Source of the DNA: Siphonodentalium dalli | Lineage: Eukaryota; Mollusca; Scaphopoda; Gadilida; Siphonodentaliidae | NCBI GenBank assembly: GCA_032622095.1 | Contig: CP136064.1 | Span: 246,855,827-246,919,826 of the forward strand | Length of the DNA stretch: 64,000 nucleotides | Direction: 5' to 3' | Shown: piece after piece, positions 62,101 to 63,796 of the stretch | Layout of the letters: every line of letters starts with the position of its first letter | How positions within the stretch are numbered: the stretch's first letter is position 1 | The notes under the pieces: generated by a model | Databases searched by the model: none | Told to the model about the DNA's origin: nothing | The model's input: only the letters and a program-made list of their open reading frames with translations | Program-made: the position numbers and the translations under genes

Positions 62101-62625
62101 GATATCCCCTTTCTTGGCGCCAAAATACACAAAAAATATTCCCGAGGCGACTGAGTTTCTGAAAAAACAAGATGGTGGATAAGTACCAAATATTGATTTC
62201 ATATTAGGTGACCGACCTAATATGGGTTCATATACCGTCACTATATATCGACGCTGATTGGCTAATTGCAAGAACTGACATAATAAAGGAGGGATCAGAG
62301 GACATAGTAAAGCGATATGCTATTTGATATAAATTTAGTTCGGCTCGTCAGTTGTTTTTTTACAACTATTTTACGGTGTGCCAAAAACGAACACAACATT
62401 TGTTTTTTATCCCCATCTTGTGTATTGATATTATATCCACCAATGTAGTGTAAAATATTTTGTTGGCTCTTGTTTTCAACGAATAATAGCCCCCACGATT
62501 TAAAATGGTATCGCAGTAGGGAGAGATACTCACAGGCAGACCACCTCGACCAGAAAGTCCAGGCTCCCCCTTAGGACCAATCAGCTCACTGATATCAGGA
62601 AGAATTGCCGCTTTGCCTTGGAGAC
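13967..62625 (-). CDS. COL15A1/COL18A1-like: Multiplexin collagen (collagen XV/XVIII type), 3' portion, 21 exons
   Basis: Secreted basement-membrane collagen whose C-terminus carries endostatin. Exon sizes from 5' to 3' are 92, 63, 156, 153, 117, 177, 141, 78, 108, 123, 76, 35, 138, 141, 132, 81, 39, 63, 198, 116 and 214 bp. Joined, they give 812 complete codons and a TAA with no internal stop. Residues are numbered here from the first complete codon in the window. Residues 1-532 are interrupted Gly-X-Y repeats, 533-576 the trimerization domain, 577-637 the hinge, 638-812 endostatin with its four cysteines (661, 763, 793, 801). All introns begin GT and end AG on the minus strand. Nearly all collagen exons start with a whole Gly codon. 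The order COL, trimerization, hinge, endostatin is specific to multiplexins (vertebrate XV and XVIII, fly Multiplexin, worm CLE-1). The signal peptide and N-terminal domains lie outside the window. Extra hinge exons in the 22-32 kb stretch could have been missed. Confidence 0.95.
14234..14657 (+). repeat. Family L dispersed repeat, copy 1
   Basis: About 420 bp in direct orientation with 57184-57597. It starts TTAAACGGACATGGCTCATT and ends CCATGTGGCTTTAA, imperfect inverted ends with TTAA. It lies in the last intron, about 50 bp upstream of the final acceptor. Confidence 0.75.
14730..15000 (+). mobile_element. Family B relative with palindromic AGAGCTC core, degenerate
   Basis: Left end CCCTTTCAGTGCCAAATCC. 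The core repeats GATACATTGATGGAAAGAGC twice, with an inverted match after AGAGCTCTAAGAGCTC. The right end is lost. Confidence 0.65.
15231..15380. repeat. 31-bp tandem array made of a foldback terminus
   Basis: Nearly five units of CTGTACACTAAATCCGGCC plus ATTAAAGGGGTA. The unit is the terminal sequence of the foldback that follows at once (15352-15692), so an element end seems to have been amplified in tandem. Confidence 0.85.
15352..15692. mobile_element. Family G foldback
   Basis: Arms of about 165 bp: GGTACTGTACAATAAATCCGG on the left matches GGATTTAGTGTACAGTACC on the right. Inner matches are GGGACCATCT, CAACAAATAAATGAATTTGA and CATGGTAATTA. A half copy lies at 29893-30082. Confidence 0.8.
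15789..16895. repeat. 21-22-bp minisatellite, about 50 units, in the last intron
   Basis: Units read TTAGTTTACGGTAATATACC with one or two extra bases (CA, G, TG). Variants alternate in higher-order blocks: ACGATAATATACCG next to GGTAATATACCCA recurs several times. There are no spacers, so this is not a CRISPR array. It lies between endostatin exons 20 and 21. Confidence 0.92.
16955..17140. repeat. Local 82-bp duplication copying the exon 20 splice donor
   Basis: TATGTACTCACCAT occurs at 17049-17062, 82 bp from the genuine TATGTACTCACCAT at the exon 20 donor. The surrounding blocks TAAAACTAGAGTTATCTAAC and TATAGGAACAG are repeated too. The copy supplies a second GTGAGT on the minus strand inside the intron. 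Confidence 0.75.
17141..17256 (-). CDS. Multiplexin exon 20: endostatin, middle part
   Basis: Thirty-eight codons plus two bases: DEVIFNSWEDLLNGAGG, NFNSTVPIYSFNGKNIM, YDSA and the first two bases of Trp. DE-x-[IL]-F-x-SWE and [IY]-[FY]-SF-[DN]-GK are conserved in endostatins. Asn 723 in N-S-T is a predicted N-glycosylation site. The acceptor is TTTCAG/GAT and the donor is ATG/GTGAGT. A partial copy of this exon's 3' edge and donor lies 82 bp further along the intron. Confidence 0.96.
17786..18185 (+). mobile_element. Family A copy A4, full length
   Basis: 400 bp including both TTAA, both hairpins complete, differing from copy A5 at only a few positions. It is followed by two copies of AAAATAGGTATTACTGGGGT. 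Confidence 0.85.
18285..18752. mobile_element. Composite family E element: two foldbacks with linker
   Basis: Two palindromic modules built on GAATGAGGTCCCCAGAGGG (about 18305-18404 and 18612-18735) flank a linker of about 200 bp. The linker contains TTTAGTTTCTCTATATCCCC and GGCAGATGACACATTGCATA. Its right edge lies about 30 bp from the exon 19 donor. Confidence 0.75.
18784..18981 (-). CDS. Multiplexin exon 19: endostatin, N-terminal third
   Basis: Sixty-six codons in phase 0, LHLVALNHPKTGAMRGLRGV, DYECYKQSRR, GTYRAFLSSQTQNLDSII and KIPIVNSK. These are hallmark endostatin blocks: HLVALN, G-x-M-R-G-x-R-G, the first Cys (residue 661), T-[YF]-R-A-F-L-S-S and PIVN. The Arg pair in MRGLRG matches heparin-binding residues of mammalian endostatin. 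The acceptor is TTTCAG/CTT and the donor is AAG/GTGAGT. Confidence 0.97.
19155..19335. repeat. Foldback repeat in intron 18
   Basis: The left arm TGTATAGTGGAATTTGACCA pairs with TGGTCAAATTCTACTATACA. The match extends outward through GAAATAAATA and inward through AGGATGACGC. Stem about 70 bp, imperfect. Confidence 0.75.
19920..20440. repeat. Internally repeated intronic sequence with CCAAGATGGCTG
   Basis: The motif CAAGATGGCTGCTG or a close form recurs near 19920, 20082 and 20238, and CATCTAG recurs near 19975, 20140 and 20290, giving roughly 155-bp repeats. Open frames here are short and follow the repeats, with no protein motif. Confidence 0.6.
20511..20765 (+). mobile_element. Family C element, ends eroded
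   Basis: Family C has ends TTAACCCTTTCATGACGGGA and a mirrored TCATGAAAGGGTTAA. It carries two hairpins of the same arm sequence as family A but with loop CTCCCATAGGGAG, the first starting CCAGTGCA and the second CCAATGCA. Here both TTAA are lost and the hairpins remain. The right end reads TCATGGAATGATTAAG. Confidence 0.75.
20845..20907 (-). CDS. Multiplexin exon 18: Pro-rich hinge ending in Arg-Arg
   Basis: Twenty-one codons in phase 0, PVTPPPELLKPANGNVATGR then R. The acceptor is TTACAG/CCA and the donor is AGG/GTTAGT. It directly precedes endostatin. The dibasic Arg-Arg at the junction could serve as a cleavage point (inference). The His-rich N-terminus that binds zinc in mammalian endostatin is absent. 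Confidence 0.82.
21495..21691 (+). mobile_element. Family B TTAA element with a different palindromic core
   Basis: TTAACCCTTTCAGTGTCAAG and CTTGGCACTGAAAGGGTTAA with the subterminal TTTTTGTATCAACCCATAT are B ends. The inside is a palindrome of TTGATTATAATAATGTGATA and carries no TATA-type hairpin. Total 197 bp, almost fully self-complementary. Confidence 0.82.
22189..22227 (-). CDS. Multiplexin exon 17: hinge, LGRIIPLP type
   Basis: Thirteen codons in phase 0, LGRIIPLPRPTPK. A long pyrimidine tract precedes the acceptor CCAG/CTT, and the donor is AAG/GTGAGT. It opens with the same pattern as exon 16, L-x-[KR]-[LI]-I-P-L-P, and has the same phases, as expected for a duplicated exon. It may be spliced in series with exon 16 or instead of it. 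Confidence 0.8.
22228..24472. other. Intron DNA without recognised gene
   Basis: Part of the large hinge intron. It contains a family J element (23824-24193) and no reading frame with support. Short hinge exons here could escape notice. Confidence 0.5.
23824..24193. mobile_element. Family J element, copy 1
   Basis: Starts TTTAAAGATACATAATCCAA and ends with the imperfect inverted match TTGGATTGTGTATCTTTAA. Interior TTGAGTCAAGGAACC is shared with copies at 55600-56033 and about 61290-61560. Confidence 0.7.
24473..24739 (-). mobile_element. Family C copy
   Basis: TTAA on both sides. The order of ends is reversed relative to 25840. Two hairpins with several mutations, including a changed loop in the second. 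Confidence 0.78.
25840..26102 (+). mobile_element. Family C copy with GGCGCC loop variant
   Basis: TTAA on both sides. The second hairpin has the enlarged, still palindromic loop GTCGCCTGGAAGGCGCCTGG and lacks part of its right arm. Confidence 0.75.
26568..26780 (+). mobile_element. Family B element with AGAGCTC palindromic core
   Basis: Left TTAA intact. The right end reads GCACTGAAAGGGTGAC, so the right TTAA is mutated or deleted. The core has the same GATTATAATAATGTGATACA palindrome as 21495, with AAGAGCTCTTAGTGCTCTTT in the middle. Confidence 0.78.
27125..27571 (-). mobile_element. Family C copy with expanded A-rich spacer
   Basis: TTAA on both sides, 447 bp. The spacer between hairpins contains four repeats of GTTAAAGAATGTAAGAA, the spacer motif of family A, although the ends are of family C. 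This copy therefore mixes A and C parts. Confidence 0.72.
27802..27906. mobile_element. Family E foldback, truncated
   Basis: CAAGCCCTGAGTTTAGTG, AGAATGAGGTCCTCAGAGGG and the return arm TAAATTCACCCTC, after which the match stops. A G-run near 27681 precedes it. Confidence 0.7.
28791..29364. mobile_element. Composite family E element with 8-bp target duplication
   Basis: Ends CAAACCTGATTATAGTG and its mirror ending CATGCTTG. The flanks CAGGAAAT and TAGGAAAT match at 7 of 8 bases. Inside are three copies of the GAATGAGGTCCCCAGAGGG module and the linker also seen at 18.4 kb. Confidence 0.78.
29893..30082 (+). repeat. Family G half copy
   Basis: GGTACACTAAATCTGGCC, GGGACCATCT, CAACAAATGAATTAATTTGA and CATGGTAATTA follow the left arm of the 15.35-kb foldback. 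The right arm is absent. Confidence 0.7.
30421..30683 (+). mobile_element. Family C copy
   Basis: Left TTAA. The right end is GGAAGGGTTTA, with TTAA changed. Two hairpins, the first with a mutated right arm (CACATTTTTAAGAG). Confidence 0.75.
30684..32413. other. Intron DNA without recognised gene
   Basis: AT-rich intron between the family C element at 30421 and hinge exon 16. A-runs and T-runs only. No coding or repeat structure is supported by eye. Confidence 0.5.
32414..32494 (-). CDS. Multiplexin exon 16: hinge, LNKLIPLP type
   Basis: Twenty-seven codons in phase 0, LNKLIPLPETAPRSTQEPER then VIGVDQE. The LxxLIPLP motif directly after the trimerization domain corresponds to the LGELIPIP-like sequence at the same place in vertebrate type XV. 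The acceptor is TTTTCAG/TTG and the donor is GAG/GTATTA. A second exon with the same opening lies at 22189-22227, so this one may be constitutive or an alternative. Confidence 0.8.
33171..33388. mobile_element. Family F TA foldback, near-perfect palindrome
   Basis: 218 bp including flanking TA. Ends TACAGTAATGCTCTTAAGTA and the inverted GCATTACTGTA. The arms are nearly identical through GGAAATATGGCTTGTTGCC and ATTCATCGGAAAGCTCTC and meet at CTCTCGGGGAGAG. TA flanks and CAGT-like ends fit Tc1/mariner-type elements. Confidence 0.85.
33692..33955 (-). mobile_element. Family C copy
   Basis: TTAA on both sides, two hairpins, loop CTCCCATAGGGAG in the first and CTCCCAATAGGAG in the second. Confidence 0.78.
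34504..34890 (-). repeat. Family K repeat, copy 1
   Basis: An inverted copy of 40431-40806. Its right third is a hairpin (GAGTAATCAATTAGTTCCGA pairs with TTCTCAGAACCAATTGATTAC) around GTGCACGTTAGTGCAC. The left two thirds are unpaired. Confidence 0.75.
35070..35201 (-). CDS. Multiplexin exon 15: NC1 trimerization domain
   Basis: Forty-four codons in phase 0, starting GAVVLENMQLLMDVARNM, then PTGTIVFLKDEETMYVRV and ERGFQQVQ. The order helix, P-x-G-T-[IL]-[VI]-[FY], acidic turn, [YL]-[VI]-R-V, G-[FW] is that of the collagen XV/XVIII trimerization domain, which drives chain assembly. The acceptor is CTTTAG/GGT and the donor is CAG/GTGAGC. This exon and the endostatin exons settle the family. 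Confidence 0.95.
35269..36048. mobile_element. Composite family E element with three foldback modules
   Basis: Modules at about 35290-35395, 35600-35720 and 35918-36010, each a palindrome of GAATGAGGT-CC-AGAGGGTG type, are separated by the 190-bp linker twice. It lies in the intron between exons 15 and 14 and ends about 45 bp from the exon 14 donor. Confidence 0.75.
36092..36232 (-). CDS. Multiplexin exon 14: last collagenous exon
   Basis: Forty-seven codons in phase 0. GNDGRDGLPGRPGSAG leads to ESGGGGGRPIP, then four GPP triplets and GFENVNGG. A GPP run at the C-terminal end of the last COL segment is where triple helices nucleate, next to the trimerization domain in the following exon. ESGGGG is a third candidate Ser-Gly-X-Gly site. 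The acceptor is CCTCAG/GGT and the donor is GGA/GTGAGT. Confidence 0.94.
36233..39104. other. Intron without recognised gene; one foldback
   Basis: Contains AACTCTGTTAAAATATATTC followed by ACGGACAGACAGACAGACGA (37760-37960), which resembles the satellite at 48-49 kb in style, and a foldback at 38202-38342. No collagen-like frame is seen. Confidence 0.55.
38202..38342. repeat. Foldback repeat
   Basis: GTCGCTTAAGCTGTTTATG pairs with CATAAACAGTTTAAGCGAC, and GGGGGATTTG-x-GCATCTATTGG pairs with CCAATAGATGCCAAATCCCC. Stem about 60 bp. Confidence 0.8.
39105..39368 (+). mobile_element. Family I TTAA element, copy 1
   Basis: Family I starts TTAACCCTTTCTTTACTAAA-like and ends GAATCCATTTTGT followed by a degenerate GGGTTAA. 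It carries AAATGTTCAGATAATAAGTT and an inverted GAACTTTATTATTTGA. In this copy the ends are mutated (TTAACCCTATC, GGGTAAT). It lies next to exon 13. Confidence 0.68.
39425..39562 (-). CDS. Multiplexin exon 13: Gly-X-Y exon with central interruption
   Basis: Forty-six codons in phase 0. GSKGEPGNAGPPGYPG is followed by the interruption TSTRENGGITQNG, then LPGPRGSQGARGPMGPR up to the donor AGA/GTAAGT. The acceptor is TTTCAG/GGT. Confidence 0.93.
39945..39979 (-). CDS. Multiplexin exon 12: 35-bp micro-exon
   Basis: Two bases complete the split Gly. The eleven codons EDGRHGRGGHR follow, ending in phase 0 at CGG/GTATGT. The acceptor is GCTACAG. It is far too short to be called by a gene finder alone. 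Support comes from exact phase agreement with both neighbours and continuation of the collagen pattern. It is rich in Arg and His. Confidence 0.85.
40101..40907. mobile_element. Family H element, copy H2, split by family K
   Basis: Starts TTAAAGGACCACTTAATTTT and ends AAAATTAAATGTGCCTGTAA. Blocks present on one side of copy H3 are divided here: TTTCAAATGGTGATGAAATAT at 40414-40434 and ATATCAAGGCACTATAAAAA near 40850. Family K occupies the gap. Confidence 0.7.
40431..40806 (+). repeat. Family K repeat, copy 2, nested in family H
   Basis: Hairpin first (GAGTAATCAATTGGTTCC pairs with GGACTAATTGATTACTC), then AATTAATGCATGAATATCC and TCAATGACGTCACAGGAAAT. The TGACGTCA is a perfect palindrome of CRE type, probably coincidental. 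Copy 1 lacks it. Confidence 0.75.
41166..41565 (+). mobile_element. Family A copy A5, full length
   Basis: 400 bp including both TTAA. Hairpins are at 41320-41386 and 41468-41534, each 67 bp. It sits at the end of a family I left half (about 41021-41165), whose continuation (TCTGTCTGTCATCTACTT) appears only after copy A6. Confidence 0.85.
41733..42512 (+). repeat. Recent 390-bp tandem duplication containing a partial family A element
   Basis: The block starting TGGCAATACTTTGGAGTG at 41734 recurs at 42124, an offset of 390 bp, and the two copies are almost identical. Each includes the 3' part of a family A element (41854-42069 and 42244-42459) that begins in mid-hairpin at CATAGGTCGCC, and a piece of family I. 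Confidence 0.88.
42788..42863 (-). CDS. Multiplexin exon 11: ends inside a Gly codon
   Basis: 76 bp, starting in phase 0 with GEKGDSGDGNQADGYPQV and ending GPKGER plus one base of the next Gly codon. The donor is G/GTGTGT. The G left over pairs with GT at the start of the next exon to rebuild Gly. This is the only phase-1 junction in the collagen part, and it confirms the pairing with the 35-bp exon. Confidence 0.88.
42947..43207 (+). mobile_element. Family C copy, left TTAA mutated
   Basis: TGAACCCTTTCATGAAGGGA at the left, AGAGTTAA at the right, two hairpins. It lies about 85 bp upstream of the exon 11 acceptor. Confidence 0.75.
43707..43945. mobile_element. Family E double foldback with perfect 8-bp target duplication
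   Basis: CAAGCC to GGCTTG, flanked by TACAGTGC on both sides. Two adjacent palindromic modules joined by GCTGAGGTGTAAGCAGAATG. Confidence 0.85.
44865..44987 (-). CDS. Multiplexin exon 10: basic Gly-X-Y exon ending in NC linker
   Basis: Forty-one codons in phase 0. GRDGRGWRGRKGDKGRGG is strongly basic and could bind heparin or other polyanions (inference). After GFPGTAG the triplets stop and QIDERMLLKLK leads to the donor AAG/GTATGA. The leucine-rich tail resembles a short helical NC interruption. Confidence 0.92.
45491..45890 (+). mobile_element. Family A copy A7, full length
   Basis: 400 bp including both TTAA. One loop base is changed (GGTCACC) and the right end reads GGGCCGTCCTGTTGGG. 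Both hairpins can still form. Confidence 0.85.
46335..46552. mobile_element. Family F TA foldback, near-perfect palindrome
   Basis: TACAGTAATATCCTAAATAA to GGGCATTACTGTA. Inner arms match those of 33171 and 62686. It ends 30 bp from the exon 9 donor. Confidence 0.85.
46583..46690 (-). CDS. Multiplexin exon 9: uninterrupted Gly-X-Y exon
   Basis: Exactly 108 bp, twelve perfect triplets from GEIGPIGPAG to GMPGFP. This length is a multiple of the 54-bp unit common in fibrillar collagen genes, although the other exons here do not follow that unit. The acceptor is GTACAG/GGT and the donor is CCT/GTAAGT. Confidence 0.94.
46875..47135 (-). repeat. Dispersed repeat, partner of 5595-5850
   Basis: Shares ATCGAGATGTAAATATTTAC, TGTTTTCTATGGAGT and TCAGTTTCACGCACC with the reverse complement of the 5.6-kb copy. 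Confidence 0.65.
48222..49110. repeat. 174-bp satellite, about 4.7 units
   Basis: The marker GAACAGACAC or a close form starts at 48361, 48535, 48709, 48882 and 49055, spacing 173-174 bp. Each unit has AACTCTAGAA, CAACATTTCCAGATAAACAA and CATAGCAGTGAACATCC. It ends in a GGAC/GGATG-rich tail. The unit is 58 codons long, which keeps one frame open across units on the minus strand. Confidence 0.9.
49271..49518 (+). mobile_element. Family I TTAA element, copy 2
   Basis: TTAACCCTTTTTAAATAGTA at the left and ATATAAAGGGTTAA at the right. The central inverted pair is AACAAATGACAATAGGTCGTTTGTT. Confidence 0.75.
50122..50199 (-). CDS. Multiplexin exon 8: short exon with NC interruption
   Basis: Twenty-six codons in phase 0. 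GRDGATGDKGEPGR is followed by the non-triplet stretch VEYVGGSGALTG up to the donor GGT/GTAAGT. The acceptor is CTTTAG/GGT. The exon supplies one of the interruptions that make multiplexin helices discontinuous. Confidence 0.9.
51353..51493 (-). CDS. Multiplexin exon 7: Gly-X-Y exon
   Basis: Forty-seven codons in phase 0, GDSGVNGIPGIDGRPG to GEMGLAGLT. One frame slip inside the repeat (GLPGVGEIGPRG) lacks one residue of a triplet, a typical short imperfection. The acceptor is TTGTAG/GGT and the donor is ACG/GTGAGT. Confidence 0.93.
52616..52792 (-). CDS. Multiplexin exon 6: Gly-X-Y then a cysteine-bearing NC segment
   Basis: Fifty-nine codons in phase 0, the longest collagen exon here. Ten perfect triplets (GNSGVPGEPG to GPAGPVG) are followed by KCSSCSSNTDLPGSGEGE and a short acidic stretch, then GDKGGK. 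The two Cys (residues 226 and 229) are the only cysteines in the visible collagen region. They are likely interchain disulfide positions, which vertebrate types XV and XVIII also place in NC interruptions. The donor is AAG/GTGAGC. Confidence 0.92.
53559..53974 (-). mobile_element. Family A copy A8, reversed
   Basis: TTAA on both sides, both hairpins intact, with an 18-bp internal duplication of ATGGTTCTATTGAGACA near 53870. Its right TTAA is also the left end of a family H element. Confidence 0.82.
53971..54433. mobile_element. Family H TTAA element, copy H3
   Basis: TTAAAGGCCCACTTAATTTT to AAAATTAAGTGGGCTTTTAA, a clean inverted repeat of about 20 bp. The middle has an inverted GGAAGGGGAATAACTCTAT and AAAGTTATTCCCCTCC pair. 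Confidence 0.78.
54640..54826 (+). mobile_element. Family C copy with one hairpin
   Basis: TTAA on both sides. The first hairpin is deleted (CTTGTATCAAGG), the second is present. The right TTAA is shared with a family I element. Confidence 0.78.
54823..55093 (+). mobile_element. Family I TTAA element, copy 3
   Basis: TTAACCCATTCTTTACTAAA at the left. The right end GTATAGAAGGGATGTAA is mutated. Central pair AACATATGACAATAGATTGTTTGTTGAACTT is split by mutation but recognisable. Confidence 0.72.
55111..55376. mobile_element. Family D element with TATA-type hairpin core
   Basis: Terminal inverted repeats of about 43 bp, TATGTGACCCGCCATATCAA through AGTCGGGATTTT, differ from families A-C and lack TTAA. 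Between them are two 67-bp hairpins of the same arms and TCGACCATAGGTCGC loop as family A. Confidence 0.82.
55419..55535 (-). CDS. Multiplexin exon 5: Gly-X-Y exon with a Gly-to-Ala break
   Basis: Thirty-nine codons in phase 0, GYNGADAKPGLPG onward to GPRGLK. The third triplet begins with Ala (GCC) where Gly is expected, so the helix is interrupted by a substitution and not by an insertion. The acceptor is TTTCAG/GGT and the donor is AAG/GTGGGT. Confidence 0.92.
55600..56033. mobile_element. Family J element, copy 2
   Basis: CTTAAAGATGCATAATCCGA at the left and ATCGGACTGAGTACCTTTAA at the right, with TTGATTCGAGTCGAGGAACC inside. Confidence 0.72.
56238..56502 (+). mobile_element. Family C copy, left part of a large inverted repeat
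   Basis: ACCCCTTTCATGACGGGAGC at the left (TTAA mutated), GGATTTAA at the right, two hairpins. Its right half is repeated in inverted form at 58270. Confidence 0.75.
56445..58330. repeat. Large inverted repeat, arms about 350 bp
   Basis: 56445-56797 matches the reverse complement of 57974-58330 with few differences. Shared blocks are GCTTACTTATTTCACACCCA, TGAGGCACATGTATTCAACA, GGTGATGCCCTGAT and ATATCTGACACAGCGGTGTA. The arms extend outward into the flanking family C elements. The 1.2-kb centre holds a family C end remnant (56800-56826) and a family L copy. Confidence 0.85.
57184..57597 (+). repeat. Family L dispersed repeat, copy 2
   Basis: Direct-orientation match to 14234-14657: GGACATGGCTCATTCGGAC, ATACATGAAATATTGATATG, TTTTCAATTTTTCGCA and CATGTGGCTTTAA at the end. 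Confidence 0.75.
58270..58437 (-). mobile_element. Family C copy with one hairpin
   Basis: TTAA on both sides, one hairpin with loop TCTCCCATAGAGAGC. It ends 32 bp from the exon 4 donor. Confidence 0.76.
58470..58622 (-). CDS. Multiplexin exon 4: Gly-X-Y exon with ESGSG interruption
   Basis: Fifty-one codons in phase 0. The exon opens GESGSGLFDIGNGSPG, an interruption of the triplet pattern, then continues as regular Gly-X-Y to GERGYRGER. The acceptor is CACAG/GGG and the donor is AGG/GTATAT, weaker than the GTGAGT or GTAAGT used by most neighbours. ESGSG is a second candidate glycosaminoglycan site. Confidence 0.92.
58853..59490. mobile_element. Foldback element with 118-bp arms
   Basis: CACCTGATACAGACCAATGT to GTGGCATGCCACGCCAGCCG on the left pairs with the right arm ending ACATTGGTCTGTATCAGGTG. 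The loop has TATTTCG and ATTTCGTCATTTCG-like repeats. It fills most of the intron between exons 4 and 3. Confidence 0.85.
59623..59778 (-). CDS. Multiplexin exon 3: Gly-X-Y exon ending in a Gly-rich stretch
   Basis: Fifty-two codons in phase 0, uninterrupted Gly-X-Y from GQDGEPGHHG to GPPGLPGPAG, then SGGGGD before the donor GAT/GTAAGT. The acceptor is ATTCAG/GGT. The Ser-Gly-Gly-Gly with a following Asp fits the Ser-Gly-X-Gly pattern used for glycosaminoglycan attachment, which multiplexins are known to carry. That use is inference here. Confidence 0.93.
60035..60288 (-). mobile_element. Family C copy
   Basis: TTAACCCTTCCGTGACTGGA to ATGAAAGGGTTAA, two hairpins with several arm mutations. 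Confidence 0.76.
60310..60635 (+). mobile_element. Family I element, copy 4, abutting the splice-donor array
   Basis: Left end degenerate (CTCTTTCTTTGCTAAATACT), right end GAATCCATTTTGTAAACAAA then GGTTAA. That TTAA lies inside the first unit of the 26-bp array. Confidence 0.68.
60631..60928. repeat. 26-bp tandem array of an exon-intron boundary, 11 units
   Basis: Unit GTTAAAACTCACCCTGCCAC plus CTTTAT, starting at 60631, 60657, 60683, 60709, 60735, 60761, 60787, 60813, 60839, 60865 and 60903. Unit 10 has a 12-bp insertion with an extra TCACTCACCCTG. The last unit is the true 3' end of exon 2 with its donor. Ten of the eleven units keep ACTCAC (GTGAGT on the minus strand), and unit 9 reads ACCCAC. 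Confidence 0.95.
60915..60977 (-). CDS. Multiplexin exon 2: short Gly-X-Y exon
   Basis: Twenty-one codons, phase 0 at both ends, starting GAQGVKGEVGYPG and ending GLKGGM. The acceptor is TATAG and the donor is ATG/GTGAGT. The exon's last codons and its donor are the right-hand unit of a 26-bp tandem array that continues into the intron. The Met at the end is ATG here, whereas the array copies read AGG or a close variant at that place. Confidence 0.9.
61290..61675. repeat. Family J and family E fragments
   Basis: TTAAAGATGCATAATCCGAA and TTGATTCGAGTCAAGGAACC mark family J. From 61590, GGTGATGCTAGCCCACAGTG and TTCACCTTCTGGGGACCTCA mark one family E module without intact ends. Confidence 0.65.
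62534..62625 (-). CDS. Multiplexin exon 1 of window: NC linker entering a collagen segment
   Basis: The acceptor is TACAG before GTCTCC and the donor is CCT/GTGAGT. The exon starts in phase 2, so the first Gly codon is shared with an upstream exon outside the window. It encodes a non-collagenous stretch with KAAILPDISELI, then GPKGEPGLSGRGGLP. The hydrophobic and acidic linker suggests an NC interruption between two COL segments. This is the most 5' exon I can recognise. Confidence 0.85.
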
Positions 62626-62685
62626 CTGTATCGAAAGAACAAAAAAATTTGGAGAATATAACCCACTCTCATAAAAAATATGATG

Positions 62686-62902
62686 TACAGTAATGCCCTA
62701 AATAATCGACCCCTAAACCACAGCAGAATTATGGGAAGTTGTTCAGTATTTAGTCGGAAATATGCCTTGCTGCCATTCATCGGAAAGCTCTCGGTGAGTA
62801 CTTTCCGATGAATGGCAACAAGCCATATTTCCGACTAAATCCTGAAAAATGTCCCATAATTCTGCTGTGGTTAAGGAGTCGATTATTTAGGGCATTACTG
62901 TA
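62686..62902. mobile_element. Family F TA foldback
   Basis: TACAGTAATGCCCTAAATAA to GGGCATTACTGTA with arms as in the other copies. It is followed at 62925 by a second partial terminus ATACTTTGGGCATTACTGTA. Confidence 0.85.
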
Positions 62903-62968
62903 TGTAGATCTAAAAAGGCTCATATACTTTGGGCATTACTGTATGTAGAGTTTAGACATTGAATGAGA

Positions 62969-63394
62969 TATGTGACCCGCCATATCAAATCCAGTCGGAA
63001 GTCGGGATTTTTTTACCCTGTGCCAATGCATTCTCTTATATATGCGAGTCGACCATAGGTCGCCTCGCATATATAAGAGAATGCATTGGCCTAACAATTT
63101 TTTATCATTTGTTTTAAATAAATGTTTCTGACAATTTTTAGGACATAAAATAAAAAACATCCATTACCCTGCAGGGAGCCCCACACATACAATGTATATA
63201 GAAGCATATAGATGAGTGTCGTCTGCTCATGTTTGTCTGGGGCTCTGTATGGGTGAAATTATAAAATTGTTAAAGAATACAATAAAAAATTATTAAAATT
63301 GTAAAAAATTGTTAGGCCAATGCATTCTCTTATATAAGAGACACAGGGTAAAAAATCCCGACTTGCGACTGGATTTGATATGGCGAGTCACATA
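62969..63394. mobile_element. Family D element with internal insertion
   Basis: TATGTGACCCGCCATATCAA at the left and its mirror TTGATATGGCGAGTCACATA at the right. The first hairpin is intact and the second is reduced to its left arm. About 100 bp with CTGCAGGGAGCCCCACACAT, itself weakly palindromic with GGGGCTCTGTATGGG, lies in the spacer. Confidence 0.78.
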
Positions 63395-63408
63395 TTAAGT
63401 AGATTACA

Positions 63409-63580
63409 TAGACAGTAATCACTTGACTGAACTGGTGACGTGAAATAATTCATGAGATGCAGGGACGTTGTATAAACACGAGAGCACATTGCATTCGTGT
63501 GTTTTACAAAATAGTTCATGTGTCGATTGAATAATATCACGTCACCAGTTCAATTAAGTGTTTATTCTGTTTATTATATT
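63409..63580. repeat. Foldback repeat
   Basis: AATCACTTGACTGAACTGGTGACGTG-type arm (written here in part: CTGAACTGGTGACGTG) pairs with CACGTCACCAGTTCAATTAA. Stem about 40 bp with a loop of about 90 bp. Confidence 0.72.
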
Positions 63581-63796
63581 CCACTATTAAAATCTGATTT
63601 ACTAGAAATCCGAATCATACTGCCATTATACCCATGATGCATAAATTTCTATAGCGTGTATGAATACAAAACCCGCTATTTAAAGTGATATAATTCAATA
63701 GTGAAATTATCTTTTATAATCACTCGAGAAATCAAGGTAAACCACGTGCACACACAGGTAAGTTGTAACTGGAGGTCTACAACTATGAATGCACCT

